A DNA stretch of 64,000 nucleotides from the NCBI RefSeq assembly GCF_934754925.1, contig NZ_CAKVJA010000007.1, forward strand, positions 1 to 64,000, given 5' to 3'. The DNA is from an uncultured Clostridium sp. Lineage in GTDB: Bacteria; Bacillota; Clostridia; Clostridiales; Clostridiaceae. Below the pieces are notes generated by a model. The model worked only from the letters and a program-made list of their open reading frames with translations, had not been told where the DNA came from and searched no databases. A program made the translations under genes and the position numbers. Every line of letters begins with the position of its first letter. Position 1 is the stretch's first letter. Positions 1 through 8,427 of this stretch are shown here, one piece after another.

Positions 1-1
1 T

Positions 2-157
2 AAAACATTTTTTATTGCTGCAGGGAAAGGTATAAAAAAAGGGGTGGTACTAAAAAGTGGAAAGTTAATAAATCATGGGCCAACAATAGCTAAACTTATG
101 GACTTGAATTTAGATAACATAGATGGAGAGGTAGAAGAAAGAATATTAAATATTTAG
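2..157 (+). CDS. C-terminus of phosphodiesterase/nucleotide pyrophosphatase-like protein (partial)
   Basis: The reading frame is open from the window edge to a TAG at 155-157 and gives the last 51 residues of a protein whose start lies outside. The text AAGKGIKKG followed by INHGPTIAKLM resembles the end of type I phosphodiesterase/nucleotide pyrophosphatase (alkaline phosphatase superfamily) proteins, where the conserved late His binds a catalytic metal. Only this tail is visible, so family assignment is an inference from a short match. The next gene begins 10 bases later, so the two are probably co-transcribed. Confidence 0.6.
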   Translation, partial: KTFFIAAGKGIKKGVVLKSGKLINHGPTIAKLMDLNLDNIDGEVEERILNI

Positions 158-167
158 GGGGAAGAGA

Positions 168-1445
168 ATGGGGAAAATAAGTAAAGGTGAAAAGAGCTGG
201 ATTTTATATGATTGGGCAAATTCTGCATATTCACTGACAATTACTTCAACTATATTACCTATATATTTTAAAATGGTTGCAGAACAAGGGGGAATGAAGT
301 CATCAACTTCTACAGCATTATGGGGATATACTATATCTATAACAACGTTTATAGTAGCTATGATTGCACCTATATTAGGAAATATTGCAGATTATAAAGG
401 AAATAAGAAGAGGTTATTTAATTTATTTTTTATATTAGGATTAGTTTCTACGATATTTTTGATATTTGTACCTGAAGATGCACCAGTATTTTTATTGATA
501 GTATATACTTTAAGCACAATAGGATTCTGTGGAGCAAACGTTTTTTATGATGCTTTTTTAGTAGATGTTACTACTGAAGATAGAATGGATTACGTATCTT
601 CTATGGGATATGGTATGGGATATATAGGTAGTACTATTCCTTTTATTATTTGTATTATTGTAGTTTTATTATCTCAAAATGGAATTATACAAATAAGTGT
701 GCCATTAGCATGTAAAATTACATTTCTAATTACTGCTTTATGGTGGGGAGGATTTACAATTCCTTTATTAAAGAATGTTAATCAAAAATATTATGTTAAA
801 AAGCAAAGTCAGATAATAAAAAACTCTTTTAAGGATTTACTTAATACATTGAGAAAGATAAAGAAGGATAAGGCTATATTATTATTTTTAAGTGCATATT
901 TCTTTTATATAGATGGTGTACATACCATAATTGGTATGGCAACTTCATATGGAACAGACTTGGGAATATCAATGACAGCATTACTTATAATATTGCTTTT
1001 AACACAATTTGTTGCTTTTCCTTTTACGATTATTTATGGAAAGCTTTCAGAAAAGTATGGTGGCAAAAAGTTAATATTAGTTGGAATAGTAACATATGCA
1101 TTAATTTGCTGCTATGGTTATTTTATTAAAACTGCAGTAGGTTTTTGGATACTAGCAATGTTAGTTGGATCAGCACAAGGTGGTATACAAGCTATTTCAA
1201 GATCATATTTTGCAAAACTTGTTCCAAAGGAAAAATCTGCAGAGTATTTTGGTTTTTATAGTATTTTTGGAAAGTTTGCAGCAGTTTTAGGACCATTCTT
1301 AGTTGGAGTTGTAACTCAAATAACAGGAAAGACCAATAACGGAATTATAAGCTTAATAATATTATTCATTATTGGTGGGCTTATTATGATTAGGGTTCCG
1401 GACTTAGATAAGAAAATAGTAGTTGAAGAGAATAAAACTATGTAG
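168..1445 (+). CDS. MFS transporter, UMF1 (Atg22-like) family
   Basis: Encodes a 425-residue polytopic membrane protein with about twelve hydrophobic segments. The N-terminal ILYDWANSAYS motif is the hallmark of the UMF1 / Atg22-like branch of the major facilitator superfamily, and a loop GNIADYKGNKKR fits the usual cytoplasmic loop between helices 2 and 3. Members are thought to export amino acids or other small metabolites, but the substrate cannot be read from the sequence. The ATG follows a GGGGGAAGAG ribosome site and lies 10 bases after the preceding phosphodiesterase-like gene, suggesting one transcript. Length is normal for the family. Confidence 0.85.
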   Translation: MGKISKGEKSWILYDWANSAYSLTITSTILPIYFKMVAEQGGMKSSTSTALWGYTISITTFIVAMIAPILGNIADYKGNKKRLFNLFFILGLVSTIFLIFVPEDAPVFLLIVYTLSTIGFCGANVFYDAFLVDVTTEDRMDYVSSMGYGMGYIGSTIPFIICIIVVLLSQNGIIQISVPLACKITFLITALWWGGFTIPLLKNVNQKYYVKKQSQIIKNSFKDLLNTLRKIKKDKAILLFLSAYFFYIDGVHTIIGMATSYGTDLGISMTALLIILLLTQFVAFPFTIIYGKLSEKYGGKKLILVGIVTYALICCYGYFIKTAVGFWILAMLVGSAQGGIQAISRSYFAKLVPKEKSAEYFGFYSIFGKFAAVLGPFLVGVVTQITGKTNNGIISLIILFIIGGLIMIRVPDLDKKIVVEENKTM

Positions 1446-1452
1446 AAGTTGA

Positions 1453-1810
1453 AATAAACTGCGAACTAAAGCTTAAGTCTGCAATTTAAGCCGAATTTTC
1501 CTAAAGTTAACGACTTGTAATACAAATTTGTAGCAGGAGTCGTTAACTATAAGTTGGGAAACTAAGAAAAACAGTGAAGAGAAAAAATGAAATATTAATT
1601 TGGAGAGAAGCATTGAAATTAAGCTGTAGAATTTAATAATTGATGTAGTAAAATTTGCGTGAAGAAGTTTTTACTGTTTGACGCGCTAGCTAGTTTAAAA
1701 ACTTTAGCAAATTTTATGGAATCAATTATATAAATTCAAAGTGAAAATTTCACCGCTTCCCGGAAAAGTAATATTCCATTTTTCGTTCTCACTGTAGTTC
1801 GCAGTTTATT
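1453..1810. repeat. large foldback (palindromic) intergenic element, copy A
   Basis: About 358 bp between two convergent genes can fold almost completely on itself. Outer 16-bp perfect inverted repeats AATAAACTGCGAACTA lie at 1453-1468 and 1795-1810. Inside are a 10-bp perfect hairpin (1505-1514 / 1539-1548), long imperfect arms 1571-1618 / 1741-1796, arms 1629-1658 / 1707-1737, and a 9-bp perfect core stem 1665-1673 / 1696-1704. The right end overlaps the stop codon of the HAD gene. The right arm is similar to the element at 13.4 kb. It has no coding capacity; it could be a MITE-like relic or a structured RNA. Confidence 0.75.
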
Positions 1811-2519
1811 CAATAAGCTCGTAGATTTTAGTTAGGTCGAAATCCATAATTGAATATGTGCTTTTAAGTTCTCCTTTAATTTCAGGTGAAAGATTAGAAT
1901 GTAGATATAATGAGTCTAGGCCAGCATTTGAAGCACCTTCAATATCACATATATAGTCATTACCAATCATAATACTATTTTTTATATTTAAATTGTGTTT
2001 ATTAATTAGAGTTGTATAAAAGTTTTTATCTGGCTTACACATTTTATAATCAGCAGAAAATAAAATATCATCAAAATATTTTTCTATTCCTAATAATCTC
2101 ATTTCATAAAGTGTAAATATTCTTTGTGCGTTTGATAGTAAGTATATCTTTTTTCCTTTTTTCTTTAATAATTCTAATAAGTTAATCACATTATCATATA
2201 ATTTTATATACTTTATAGAGGATGTTCTAAAGAAATGAGCAGTATCAATTATTAATTCCTCAGAAGGAATAATATTCTTGTTTGTATAAAGTGTAGAAAA
2301 TACATATTCTAGTGGAAAGTCAGGATAGTTTGTATCATCTATACTATTTAAATAAGACTTAACTAAAGTTGTATATGATTCTTTTAGTTCTTTAGCAGTA
2401 TATAATGCTCCCTTAAAAGAGTAAAACAATGATAGCTTGTACCAAAATTCTGGATTTTCTTCATCAGTATTAATATCAATTAGTGTTCCATATAAATCAA
2501 AAATATAATTAGTATACAT
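1806..2519 (-). CDS. HAD family hydrolase (subfamily IA phosphatase)
   Basis: Encodes a 237-residue haloacid-dehalogenase-superfamily protein, probably a cytosolic phosphatase acting on a small phosphorylated metabolite. Motif I is FDLYGT with nucleophile Asp8; the second Asp of the usual DxD is Tyr10, a variant seen in several HAD-IA proteins. Motif II is LLSNAQ, motif III the Lys in CKPDK, motif IV GNDYICD, all in the expected order, with an alpha-helical cap between motifs I and II. The ATG follows AAGGAG. Its stop codon is inside the terminal repeat of the foldback element. The substrate is unknown. Confidence 0.85.
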   Translation of the reverse strand: MYTNYIFDLYGTLIDINTDEENPEFWYKLSLFYSFKGALYTAKELKESYTTLVKSYLNSIDDTNYPDFPLEYVFSTLYTNKNIIPSEELIIDTAHFFRTSSIKYIKLYDNVINLLELLKKKGKKIYLLSNAQRIFTLYEMRLLGIEKYFDDILFSADYKMCKPDKNFYTTLINKHNLNIKNSIMIGNDYICDIEGASNAGLDSLYLHSNLSPEIKGELKSTYSIMDFDLTKIYELIE

Positions 2520-2656
2520 AAAATCTCCTTAGTACATATAAAATTTTTTTTAATTATATCATTATAGTGGATAGAATAATATTGTATTTTCTTACAAAAA
2601 TAATCAATTTAGCAAAAAGTATAAATTATATAATGTGAAATTGGAGAAACTTATGA

Positions 2657-2685
2657 AGGGATATGCACTATAGTGACATATCCCT
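2657..2685 (-). terminator. hairpin after the Mrr-like pair
   Basis: AGGGATATG (2657-2665) pairs with CATATCCCT (2677-2685) around a self-complementary CACTATAGTG. It lies 30 bases past the stop of the minus-strand Mrr-like gene. There is no clear T-tract on either strand, so it is a weak terminator or a processing/structure signal. Confidence 0.4.
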
Positions 2686-2714
2686 AATATATTGAGAGGA
2701 AATGAGATAGCTAA

Positions 2715-3230
2715 TTAAATGTTGGTTTTAAGTATATATTCATTGTATGGAATATCTAATTCATTAGAACTTATTACTTGAATATTATATAATTTATTTA
2801 CTTTACTTAAAATACATTGTGAATCCTCGGAAATAGTACCTGTAGTTATAATTATTCCGTTATTTATATTATCTGAAATCATAACACCAAGGAGTTTTTC
2901 AATATGAAATGGTGAGATAGAGTTATCACTGGAAAATCTTTTACATTCTACGTAATATTTTTCGGAATCTTTTTCGCAAATAATATCTTTTCCGGTATCA
3001 GACCCAATAGGAAGAAGAATTATATTAGTAAATCCTAAACTAGATAAATATTCGCTACACCAAACATCAAATTCATGAGGAGTTAATTTATGAAGTATAT
3101 TATAAAGGTGAGTATCTTTTTCACACCGTTTATATGATTTATAGTATATAATAATTTTATTAATTAATTTACCTATTAAAGGAGCAAATAGTATTATTAT
3201 AAAGTAGCTATATATTGTATTTAACTTCAT
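2715..3230 (-). CDS. membrane-anchored Mrr-like restriction endonuclease domain protein (intact active site)
   Basis: 171 residues: a hydrophobic N-terminal segment (about residues 7-30) and then a Mrr-type PD-(D/E)xK nuclease fold. The catalytic set is present: helix with Glu53 (TPHEFD), GSDTGKDI giving Asp82, and VECKR giving Glu95-x-Lys97; the following GIIITTG strand also fits Mrr_cat. It should cleave DNA, or RNA, at the inner face of the membrane; no specificity or methylase partner is visible. Its start overlaps the end of the upstream gene by 23 bases with AAGG 8 bases before the ATG, so both are translated together. A paralogous but catalytically dead protein is encoded directly upstream. 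Confidence 0.75.
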   Translation of the reverse strand: MKLNTIYSYFIIILFAPLIGKLINKIIIYYKSYKRCEKDTHLYNILHKLTPHEFDVWCSEYLSSLGFTNIILLPIGSDTGKDIICEKDSEKYYVECKRFSSDNSISPFHIEKLLGVMISDNINNGIIITTGTISEDSQCILSKVNKLYNIQVISSNELDIPYNEYILKTNI

Positions 3231-3807
3231 TCATTAGACCTTCTTTCATAATATAGAATTTATGATTTCTTATTGTTTTGGTAAGCTCATAACCATCTAT
3301 AAGTTTAATTTGGTTTTCTTGATTTTTATTATTAAAATTATTTATAAATTTTATTGCTTCATTAGAAAAGCTACTATTAGTTATAATTATTCCTTTTTTA
3401 CAATCATTAATAACCATTCTAGCTAAAAAGCTTTGTACATCAGGGCTATCTATTAATTCCCACTTATCTTCATCTGCAGACGTATCTTTTAATAAATCAT
3501 TTTGAATACAACTAATAAATACATCTTCATTATTTAATGATGCTTTAAAATTGGTTAGATTGCTATATTCATTAGGTAGTGATAATTTGTCTTTAAATCC
3601 TAATATATCAATATATAAATTGATAATTTTAATAAAGGTATTGTAATTATTTTTTTGAATATCTTTTATAGATAATATCCCAAATTCAATTTGTTTTTTT
3701 ATTATCTTTTTATTTATAGAAATAGTAGATTTTTCTATATATGAAATTAAAAATTTTAATGTGAAAAATAATAATATAGTAATTGGTAAATATTTTATAA
3801 AAATCAT
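3208..3807 (-). CDS. membrane-anchored degenerate Mrr-like protein (probable pseudo-nuclease)
   Basis: 199 residues from the ATG at 3807; an in-frame GTG nine bases earlier is part of the GAGGTG ribosome site and is not the start. One N-terminal membrane segment (residues 4-23) is followed by a domain that parallels the neighbour: helix ending in DILGF, a strand, and a C-terminal GIIITNSSFSNEAIKFI stretch with LIDGYEL that is typical of Mrr domains. At the positions of Asp and Glu-x-Lys it has NFKAS and I-S99-C-I101, so the nuclease site is lost. It is probably a structural or regulatory partner of the active nuclease encoded by the overlapping next gene. Confidence 0.65.
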   Translation of the reverse strand: MIFIKYLPITILLFFTLKFLISYIEKSTISINKKIIKKQIEFGILSIKDIQKNNYNTFIKIINLYIDILGFKDKLSLPNEYSNLTNFKASLNNEDVFISCIQNDLLKDTSADEDKWELIDSPDVQSFLARMVINDCKKGIIITNSSFSNEAIKFINNFNNKNQENQIKLIDGYELTKTIRNHKFYIMKEGLMNEVKYNI

Positions 3808-3925
3808 AAAAATCACCTCAGTTTGATTATTAACAAATTTTGTATAGTATATACATTGCTTAATAAATAAATTTTACTGAAAAAAATAAATAAATTTGTA
3901 ATAAAACAGAAAATAATGTTTTAAA

Positions 3926-3953
3926 TTGGACAAAAAGGGATTATAATTATAAT
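3926..3953 (+). promoter_or_regulatory. promoter of degenerate Nudix gene
   Basis: TTGGAC at 3926-3931 and TATAAT at 3948-3953 with a 16-base spacer, 45 bases before the start codon at 3998. Confidence 0.55.
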
Positions 3954-3997
3954 AATAGATAAATTCATCAAGAATTAAGTGTTAATTGGAGGTAAAA

Positions 3998-4372
3998 ATG
4001 GGGATGGTTACAAGATGTTCAATTATTATTTATGATGATTTTGGCAATGTATTAATTGCGGAAAGAGGAAAAAGAAATGAAAGAAAATGGGGAACTTTTG
4101 GAAAAGAAGTAAAGGGAAAAGAAACCGAAGAAAAGTGTATTTTTAAAGCCGTTGATAAGGATATAAAATGTACAATATTTGATTTAAAACCTTTTAAAGA
4201 ATATAGCTTAGAAGGTGATCAGAAATTAAAAGTTTTTACAGGCTGTGTAAAAGAATATATAACTTGTCATAAAAGCATAAATAGTATAAAATGGATTGGA
4301 AAAAGAAGTATTCAAGATTATATTTTTAATGATGAAGATAAAATGATATTAAATGATTATTTTAAAGTTTAA
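3998..4372 (+). CDS. Nudix-fold protein with degenerate Nudix box
   Basis: 124 residues from the ATG at 3998, which has GGAGG five bases upstream; an earlier in-frame TTG overlaps this ribosome site. The order of segments (strand CSIIIYDDFGNVLIAERG, then KWGTFGKEVKGKETEEK) matches Nudix hydrolases, but the signature G-x5-E-x7-REUxEExGU is broken: REUxEE is replaced by KAVDKD. It may therefore bind rather than hydrolyse a nucleoside diphosphate derivative. It stands alone between a promoter and a strong terminator. Function is not known. Confidence 0.6.
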   Translation: MGMVTRCSIIIYDDFGNVLIAERGKRNERKWGTFGKEVKGKETEEKCIFKAVDKDIKCTIFDLKPFKEYSLEGDQKLKVFTGCVKEYITCHKSINSIKWIGKRSIQDYIFNDEDKMILNDYFKV

Positions 4373-4410
4373 ATAACCTTGATATAGGTGTTTATCAATA
4401 AATAAAGCAA

Positions 4411-4449
4411 AAGAAGAACAAGGAACAAATAACCCCTTGTTCTTCTTTT
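4411..4449 (+). terminator. rho-independent terminator
   Basis: AAGAAGAACAAGG (4411-4423) pairs with CCTTGTTCTTCTT (4435-4447) and ends in TTTT. Confidence 0.9.
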
Positions 4450-4476
4450 ATGTGTTAAATAAAAAGGAGAGATTAT

Positions 4477-6186
4477 ATGATTAAGAAATTTATTTCATAC
4501 TATAAGCCCTATAGGGCGTTATTTTTTGCAGATTTAATAGTTGCTACTATAGCAACTTTATGCAATTTAATATATCCAATGATGACAAGGACTTTAGTTA
4601 ATGATGCTATACCTAATAAAGAAATAAGGGTTATAGGAATATTTTCAGTAATTCTAATGGTGTTATATCTAGTTAAGGCTGGATGTTGTTATTTTATGCA
4701 ATATTTTGGACATCTTGTTGGAGTTGGAATGCAGGGTGATATGAGAAGAGATATGTTTAAGCATCTTGAAAAATTGCCAAATTCATTTTTTGATAATACA
4801 AGAACTGGGGATTTAATGAGCAGAATGATAAATGATTTAATGGATATCTCTGAGCTTGCTCATCATGGACCAGAAGATTTATTTATTTCAATAATAATGT
4901 TTTTAGGTTCATTTATAATATTATCAACTATAAATTTACCACTTACAATTTTAATATTTGCCTTTGTTCCATTTATAGTAATATTTACTCTAAAAAAGAG
5001 AAAAAAGATGAATAAGTGCTTTATGGAAACAAGAGTGCACACATCGGCTATAAATTCAACATTAGAAAATTCAATTGCAGGTATAAGAATATCTAAGGCA
5101 TTTATTGCAGAAGAATATGAAAATGAAAAATTTAATAAAGGAAATAATAAGTTTAAGGAAGTAAGAAAACAGTCTTATAAAGTTATGGCAGAGTATTTTG
5201 CTGGAGTTAATTTTGGTGTAGATATATTAGACTATGTTGTTCTAATAGCAGGAGGAATATTTACTTATTATAATGCTATTAAATTAGGTGATTTTTTAGC
5301 TTATATGCTATATGTCAAGTTGTTTACAGATCCAATAAAAAAACTTATTAACTTTGTAGAACAGTATCAAAATGGAATGACTGGATTTAAAAGATTTATT
5401 GAGATTATGAGTGTTGAAGAAGAAAAGGAAAAAGATAATGCAATAGAATTAGAAAAAGTAGAAGGTCATATAAAATTTGATAATGTATGCTTTAGTTACG
5501 AAAATGAAAAAATATTAAATAACATTACACTATCTATAGAAAAAGGAAAAATGTTAGCATTAGTAGGACCATCAGGCGGAGGAAAAACTACTTTTTGTAA
5601 TTTAATACCTAGATTTTACGATGTGGACAAGGGTGATATAAAAATAGATGGAAAAAGTATATATGATATTAAGTTGGATTCTTTAAGAAAAAATATAGGT
5701 ATAGTTCAGCAAGAAGTATTTTTATATACAGGAACGATAAAAGAAAATATCAAATATGGAAAGCAAGATGCAAGTGACGATGAAGTTGTGGAAGCTGCGA
5801 AAAAGGCTAATATTCATGAATTTATAATGGGATTAAAAGATGGTTATGATACATATATCGGAGAGAGAGGAATAAAGTTATCAGGTGGTCAAAAACAAAG
5901 AATATCAATTGCTAGAGTATTTTTAAAGAATCCACCAATTTTAATTTTAGATGAAGCTACATCTGCTTTAGATAATGTAACTGAATATTTAATTCAAAAA
6001 TCTCTAGAAGAACTTTGCAAGGATAGAACAACTATAGTTGTTGCACATAGACTATCTACAATAAAGAGTGCAGATGAAATAATAGTATTAAATGACAAAG
6101 GTATAGAGGAAAGAGGAAGTCACAAAGAGCTTATTAAAAAAGGAGGAATTTATAATGAATTAAATAGATATGCAAAAGTTAATTAA
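4477..6186 (+). CDS. ABC transporter, fused permease-ATPase (exporter type)
   Basis: 569 residues with the MsbA/LmrA-like half-transporter architecture. The first ~310 residues carry six membrane helices (ABC type-1 fold); the nucleotide-binding domain follows with Walker A GPSGGGKTT, Q-loop VQQEVF, signature LSGGQKQR, Walker B ILILDEATSALD and the H-loop VVAHRLS. It should act as a homodimer that uses ATP to export a lipid, peptide or drug; no substrate can be assigned. The ATG follows AAAAGGAGAG. It is flanked upstream by a terminator and appears to be transcribed alone. Confidence 0.9.
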   Translation: MIKKFISYYKPYRALFFADLIVATIATLCNLIYPMMTRTLVNDAIPNKEIRVIGIFSVILMVLYLVKAGCCYFMQYFGHLVGVGMQGDMRRDMFKHLEKLPNSFFDNTRTGDLMSRMINDLMDISELAHHGPEDLFISIIMFLGSFIILSTINLPLTILIFAFVPFIVIFTLKKRKKMNKCFMETRVHTSAINSTLENSIAGIRISKAFIAEEYENEKFNKGNNKFKEVRKQSYKVMAEYFAGVNFGVDILDYVVLIAGGIFTYYNAIKLGDFLAYMLYVKLFTDPIKKLINFVEQYQNGMTGFKRFIEIMSVEEEKEKDNAIELEKVEGHIKFDNVCFSYENEKILNNITLSIEKGKMLALVGPSGGGKTTFCNLIPRFYDVDKGDIKIDGKSIYDIKLDSLRKNIGIVQQEVFLYTGTIKENIKYGKQDASDDEVVEAAKKANIHEFIMGLKDGYDTYIGERGIKLSGGQKQRISIARVFLKNPPILILDEATSALDNVTEYLIQKSLEELCKDRTTIVVAHRLSTIKSADEIIVLNDKGIEERGSHKELIKKGGIYNELNRYAKVN

Positions 6187-6247
6187 GTAACTTTATCACA
6201 GAATTTTTACAAGAAAAAAGGGTAAACTAAATATAAGGATAAAATTA

Positions 6248-6276
6248 TTGACTAATAATAATTATCGCTGTACAAT
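6248..6276 (+). promoter_or_regulatory. trxA promoter and 5' hairpin
   Basis: TTGACT (6248-6253), 17-base spacer and TACAAT (6271-6276). The leader then carries a tight GC hairpin CCCCC-TAA-GGGGG at 6297-6309, just before the AGGAGG ribosome site at 6313-6318; unusual GC content for this genome. Confidence 0.8.
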
Positions 6277-6325
6277 AAAACAAATAATATTAATGGCCCC
6301 CTAAGGGGGAGTAGGAGGAATTATA

Positions 6326-6640
6326 ATGGTTCAACATTTAAAAGAAAATGAATTTAATTCAGAAGTTATTAATTTTGATGGTGTTAGTATAGTAGATTTC
6401 TGGGCAGAATGGTGTGGTCCTTGCAAAATGATAGGTCCTATCTATGAAGAAGTTGCAGGAGAATTAACAAATGCTAAATTTACAAAAGTTAATGTGGATG
6501 AATGTCCTAATTTAGCAGGAAAATATAGAGTTGCAAGTATTCCAACAATAATGGTATTTAAAAATGGAGAACCTATAGATACATTAGTTGGATTTATGCC
6601 AAAACCTCAATTAAAAGCTGCTGTTGAAAAACATTTATAA
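6326..6640 (+). CDS. trxA: thioredoxin
   Basis: 104-residue cytosolic thioredoxin with the canonical redox centre WCGPC (Cys30, Cys33), the structural SIPT cis-proline loop and usual length. It donates electrons to ribonucleotide reductase, peroxidases and other disulfide enzymes. Start follows AGGAGG. It lies 12 bases upstream of the thioredoxin reductase-like gene and behind its own strong promoter, forming a two-gene redox operon. Confidence 0.95.
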   Translation: MVQHLKENEFNSEVINFDGVSIVDFWAEWCGPCKMIGPIYEEVAGELTNAKFTKVNVDECPNLAGKYRVASIPTIMVFKNGEPIDTLVGFMPKPQLKAAVEKHL

Positions 6641-6652
6641 GAGAGGAATACT

Positions 6653-7516
6653 ATGGAGAGATATGATTTAGCCATAGTAGGTAGTGGTCCGGCCGGATTA
6701 TCAGCTGCTCTTAACGCAAAAATAAGAAATAAAAAATTCATTATTTTTGGAAGTAAAGATTTAAGCAATAAAATAATGAAAGCTCCTAAGATAAATAATT
6801 ATTTAGGTTTTTATGGAATGAATGGAGCTGAAATAAAAGAAAAGTTTGCAGAGCATATAGATAAGATGGAAATAAAAATTACAGAGGAAAGAGTAAATAA
6901 TATCTATGCTATGGGTGATTATTTTACTTTAATGGTAAATGATAAAATGTACGAAGCTACAGCTGTAATTTTAGCTACTGGAATGGAATATACTAAGCCT
7001 ATTAAGGGTGAAATTGAATTACTAGGTAGAGGTGTAGGTTATTGTGCAACTTGCGATGCACCTCTTTATAAAGGAAAAACAGTTTCAATAGTAGGATATA
7101 ATAAAGAAGCTGAAGAGGAAGCTAACTATGTAAGTGAACTTGCAGGCAAAGTTTATTATATACCTATGTATAATGATGATTATGACATTAGAGATAACAT
7201 AGAAGTTATTGATAAAAAGCCATTAGAAATAGTTGGAGATACTAAAGTTTCATCATTAAAACTTGATGGATTAGATTTAGAAACAGATGGAGTATTTGTT
7301 CTTAAGGATAGTATTTCACCAGGACAATTAGTTCCGGGTCTTGAAATAGTTGATGGGCATATTAATGTGGATAGAGAAATGAAATGCAATATTCCTGGAT
7401 GCTTTGCAGCTGGAGATTGTGTAGGTAAGCCATATCAATATATAAAATCAGCAGGCGAAGGAAATATAGCTGCATTAAGTGCAGTAAGATATATAGATAT
7501 CATGAAGAATAAATAG
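6653..7516 (+). CDS. thioredoxin reductase-like flavoprotein lacking NADPH motifs
   Basis: 287 residues, shorter than the 305-320 of normal TrxB. The N-terminal FAD site GSGPAGLSAA (10-19), the redox CATC (Cys131, Cys134) and the C-terminal FAAGDCVGKPYQYIKSAGEG FAD loop are all present. The pyridine-nucleotide region is eroded: the expected GGGxSAxEEA reads GYNKEAEEEA (148-157) and the HRRxxxR element is missing. Ferredoxin-linked flavin thioredoxin reductases that do not use NADPH are known in clostridia, and this protein fits that class by inference. It directly follows trxA and ends before a strong terminator, so TrxA is its likely substrate. Confidence 0.85.
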   Translation: MERYDLAIVGSGPAGLSAALNAKIRNKKFIIFGSKDLSNKIMKAPKINNYLGFYGMNGAEIKEKFAEHIDKMEIKITEERVNNIYAMGDYFTLMVNDKMYEATAVILATGMEYTKPIKGEIELLGRGVGYCATCDAPLYKGKTVSIVGYNKEAEEEANYVSELAGKVYYIPMYNDDYDIRDNIEVIDKKPLEIVGDTKVSSLKLDGLDLETDGVFVLKDSISPGQLVPGLEIVDGHINVDREMKCNIPGCFAAGDCVGKPYQYIKSAGEGNIAALSAVRYIDIMKNK

Positions 7517-7522
7517 CTTATA

Positions 7523-7563
7523 TAAAATAAGACATGTTATTATAAATGGCATGTCTTATTTTA
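7523..7563 (+). terminator. terminator of trx operon
   Basis: Perfect 14-bp stem TAAAATAAGACATG (7523-7536) / CATGTCTTATTTTA (7550-7563). Confidence 0.85.
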
Positions 7564-7583
7564 TATTTAAATATTGTCAAGAC

Positions 7584-7612
7584 TTGATTTAAATATAAAT
7601 ACAATGTATCAT
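7584..7612 (+). promoter_or_regulatory. promoter of deoxynucleoside kinase gene
   Basis: TTGATT (7584-7589), 17-base spacer, TATCAT (7607-7612). Confidence 0.5.
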
Positions 7613-7652
7613 AAATTAGCACTAAGGATGAATAATAAAGGATAGGTGAAGT

Positions 7653-8303
7653 ATGTTGTTAGTTGTTGGTGGGATGATAGGATTAGGTAAAAGTTCGGTA
7701 GCAAAAATTTTAGGAGAACATTTTAATTCAGATGTTTTTTATGAATCTGTCGATGATAATCCACTTTTACCATTGTTTTACAGTGAATCTGAAGAAGAGA
7801 TACAAAGAAAGAGATATCCTTTCTTATTACAATTATATTTTTTAAATACTAGATTTAAAAGTATTAAAGAGGCATTAGTTAATGATAATAATGTTTTAGA
7901 TAGATCTATATATGAAGATTGGTATTTTGCTAAGAAGAATATGGAACTTGGCAGAATATCAGAACTAGAGATGAATATATATGAAAATTTGTTAAACAAT
8001 ATGATGGAAGAATTAGAATCTCTACCTAAAAAGGCACCAGATATTATGATATATCTTAAGGGATCTTTTGAAACTGTAATTAATAGAATTAATCTAAGAG
8101 GAAGAGAATTTGAAATTGATGATAGCTTAAAAGAGTATTATCATTTCTTATGGGAGGAATATGATAATTGGGTTAACAATTATTATAATGCATCTGAAGT
8201 TTTAGTTATAGATATGAATGTTATGGATGTAGTTAATAATGAAGATGATAAAAAGAAATTAATTGAAATGGTAGAGAACAAATTAAAAGAAGTTAGAAAG
8301 TAA
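7653..8303 (+). CDS. deoxynucleoside kinase (dAK/dGK family)
   Basis: 216 residues of the dNK family that phosphorylates purine or pyrimidine deoxynucleosides for salvage in the cytosol. P-loop GGMIGLGKSS (6-15), the catalytic/substrate motif DRSIYED (Asp83-Arg84-Ser85), and a LID-type arginine cluster RINLRGREFE are in the family order. Length is normal. Which nucleoside is preferred (dA/dG versus dC) cannot be decided from sequence. It is monocistronic: promoter at 7584-7612 and terminator directly after the stop. Confidence 0.85.
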   Translation: MLLVVGGMIGLGKSSVAKILGEHFNSDVFYESVDDNPLLPLFYSESEEEIQRKRYPFLLQLYFLNTRFKSIKEALVNDNNVLDRSIYEDWYFAKKNMELGRISELEMNIYENLLNNMMEELESLPKKAPDIMIYLKGSFETVINRINLRGREFEIDDSLKEYYHFLWEEYDNWVNNYYNASEVLVIDMNVMDVVNNEDDKKKLIEMVENKLKEVRK

Positions 8304-8304
8304 T

Positions 8305-8346
8305 AAAAATAGAGAAGCTAATATTTATATTAACTTCTCTATTTTT
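8305..8346 (+). terminator. rho-independent terminator
   Basis: AAAAATAGAGAAG (8305-8317) pairs with CTTCTCTATTTTT (8334-8346). Confidence 0.8.
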
Positions 8347-8427
8347 ATTTTTATTCAAGGAATTTAAAGGAAACTTAAGAAAAATGTAGAATAATTAAAA
8401 ATAAGGATAAAATATGGAGGGAATGAT

